Assembly: GCA_028564675.1 (NCBI GenBank)
Contig: JAOVVO010000080.1
Span: 1 to 64,000, forward strand
Direction of reading: 5' to 3'
Origin: Onchocerca lupi
Lineage: Eukaryota; Nematoda; Chromadorea; Rhabditida; Onchocercidae
DNA length: 64,000 nt
Below, one piece after another: positions 63,810-64,000 of this stretch. Positions within the stretch are counted from its first letter, which is position 1. Every line of letters starts with the position of its first letter. A program made the translations under genes and the position numbers. The notes beneath the pieces were generated by a model. It was not told the DNA's origin. It was given only the letters and a program-made list of their open reading frames with translations, and searched no databases.

Positions 63810-64000
63810 TATGTTGCCGGAACATTTCATTCAAGCAGTTACATCACAAACATCCGGAATCTCCCACGCAACCGGTTCATTAATCGGAACACCAGGGACT
63901 CAAATTCAACCAGTTGCATTGCCCAATACCCGCAACACTTCATTCAATCAATAGTGCTATCCGGAATAGCGGAACACTCAAAGAAAGTAAGTTAACGGCT
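63810..64000. other. GC-richer repeated segment truncated by the window end
   Basis: The last 190 bases are clearly less AT-rich than the rest. They contain diverged internal repeats: CCGGAACATTTCATTCAA near 63818 and CGCAACACTTCATTCAATCA near 63930, with ATCCGGAAT near 63855 and again near 63959. On the + strand, one frame is open to a TAG near 63952 and another is open to a good GTAAGT donor near 63986. It is either an exon of a neighbouring gene or the edge of a minisatellite; the minus strand is also open over part of it. Confidence 0.4.

Noticed and set aside
1..64000. Endosymbiont (Wolbachia-type) insertions, transposons, CRISPR, tRNA or rRNA genes
   Set aside because: I looked for bacterial-like long frames, transposase or reverse-transcriptase motifs, direct-repeat arrays with spacers and cloverleaf patterns and saw none. 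A tRNA scan and a repeat-library search would settle it.

Overview
This window is eukaryotic nuclear DNA from a nematode, most probably a clade III (spirurid/filarial) species. The sequence is very AT-rich. Coding sequence is split into short exons with GT..AG introns, acceptors mostly of the T-rich ..TTTCAG/..TTTTAG nematode type, and several genes have an acceptor-like AG close before the ATG, as expected for spliced-leader trans-splicing. The species is inferred from this overall style and from the proteins; no diagnostic satellite or spliced-leader gene was found. There are no prokaryotic operons, CRISPR arrays or recognisable phage genes.

Layout. 1-11455: gene-poor DNA with several local degenerate tandem-repeat clusters. 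11624-22915 (+): an 18-exon tau-tubulin kinase (TTBK, casein kinase 1 superfamily) gene, predicted 871 aa, with an intact kinase core, a long low-complexity tail and a possible alternative terminal exon. 22916-30623: gene-free. 30624-41169 (+): a secreted modular protein (about 491 aa) with a signal sequence, an unrecognised N-terminal domain, four ephrin-receptor-like (GCC2/GCC3) cysteine modules and two EGF domains, nearly one module per symmetric exon. 41170-43131: short gene-free spacer. 43132-51503 (-): a seven-exon paired-like Q50 homeobox gene, best read as the unc-42/Prop1-type gene (273 aa), with large introns carrying repeats and possible regulatory clusters. 51504-54855: microsatellite-rich upstream DNA. 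54856-58647 (+): a type II single-pass membrane protein with a Pro/Ser/Thr stalk and a C-terminal SEA domain. 59882-63545 (-): a 224-aa signal-peptide/single-TM protein with a juxtamembrane cysteine cluster and no recognised family. 63810-64000: GC-richer, repeated sequence cut by the window edge.

The genes do not form an operon. Strands alternate and spacing is in kilobases, so each is probably regulated separately. The kinase is an intracellular cytoskeletal-type kinase, the homeobox protein is a neuronal-type transcription factor by homology, and the other three are extracellular or membrane proteins. Exon borders were derived by hand from splice sites and reading phase. Internal exons of all five genes join in phase; the least certain points are the first exon of the SEA gene and the 36.2-38.8 kb junction of the EGF-module gene.
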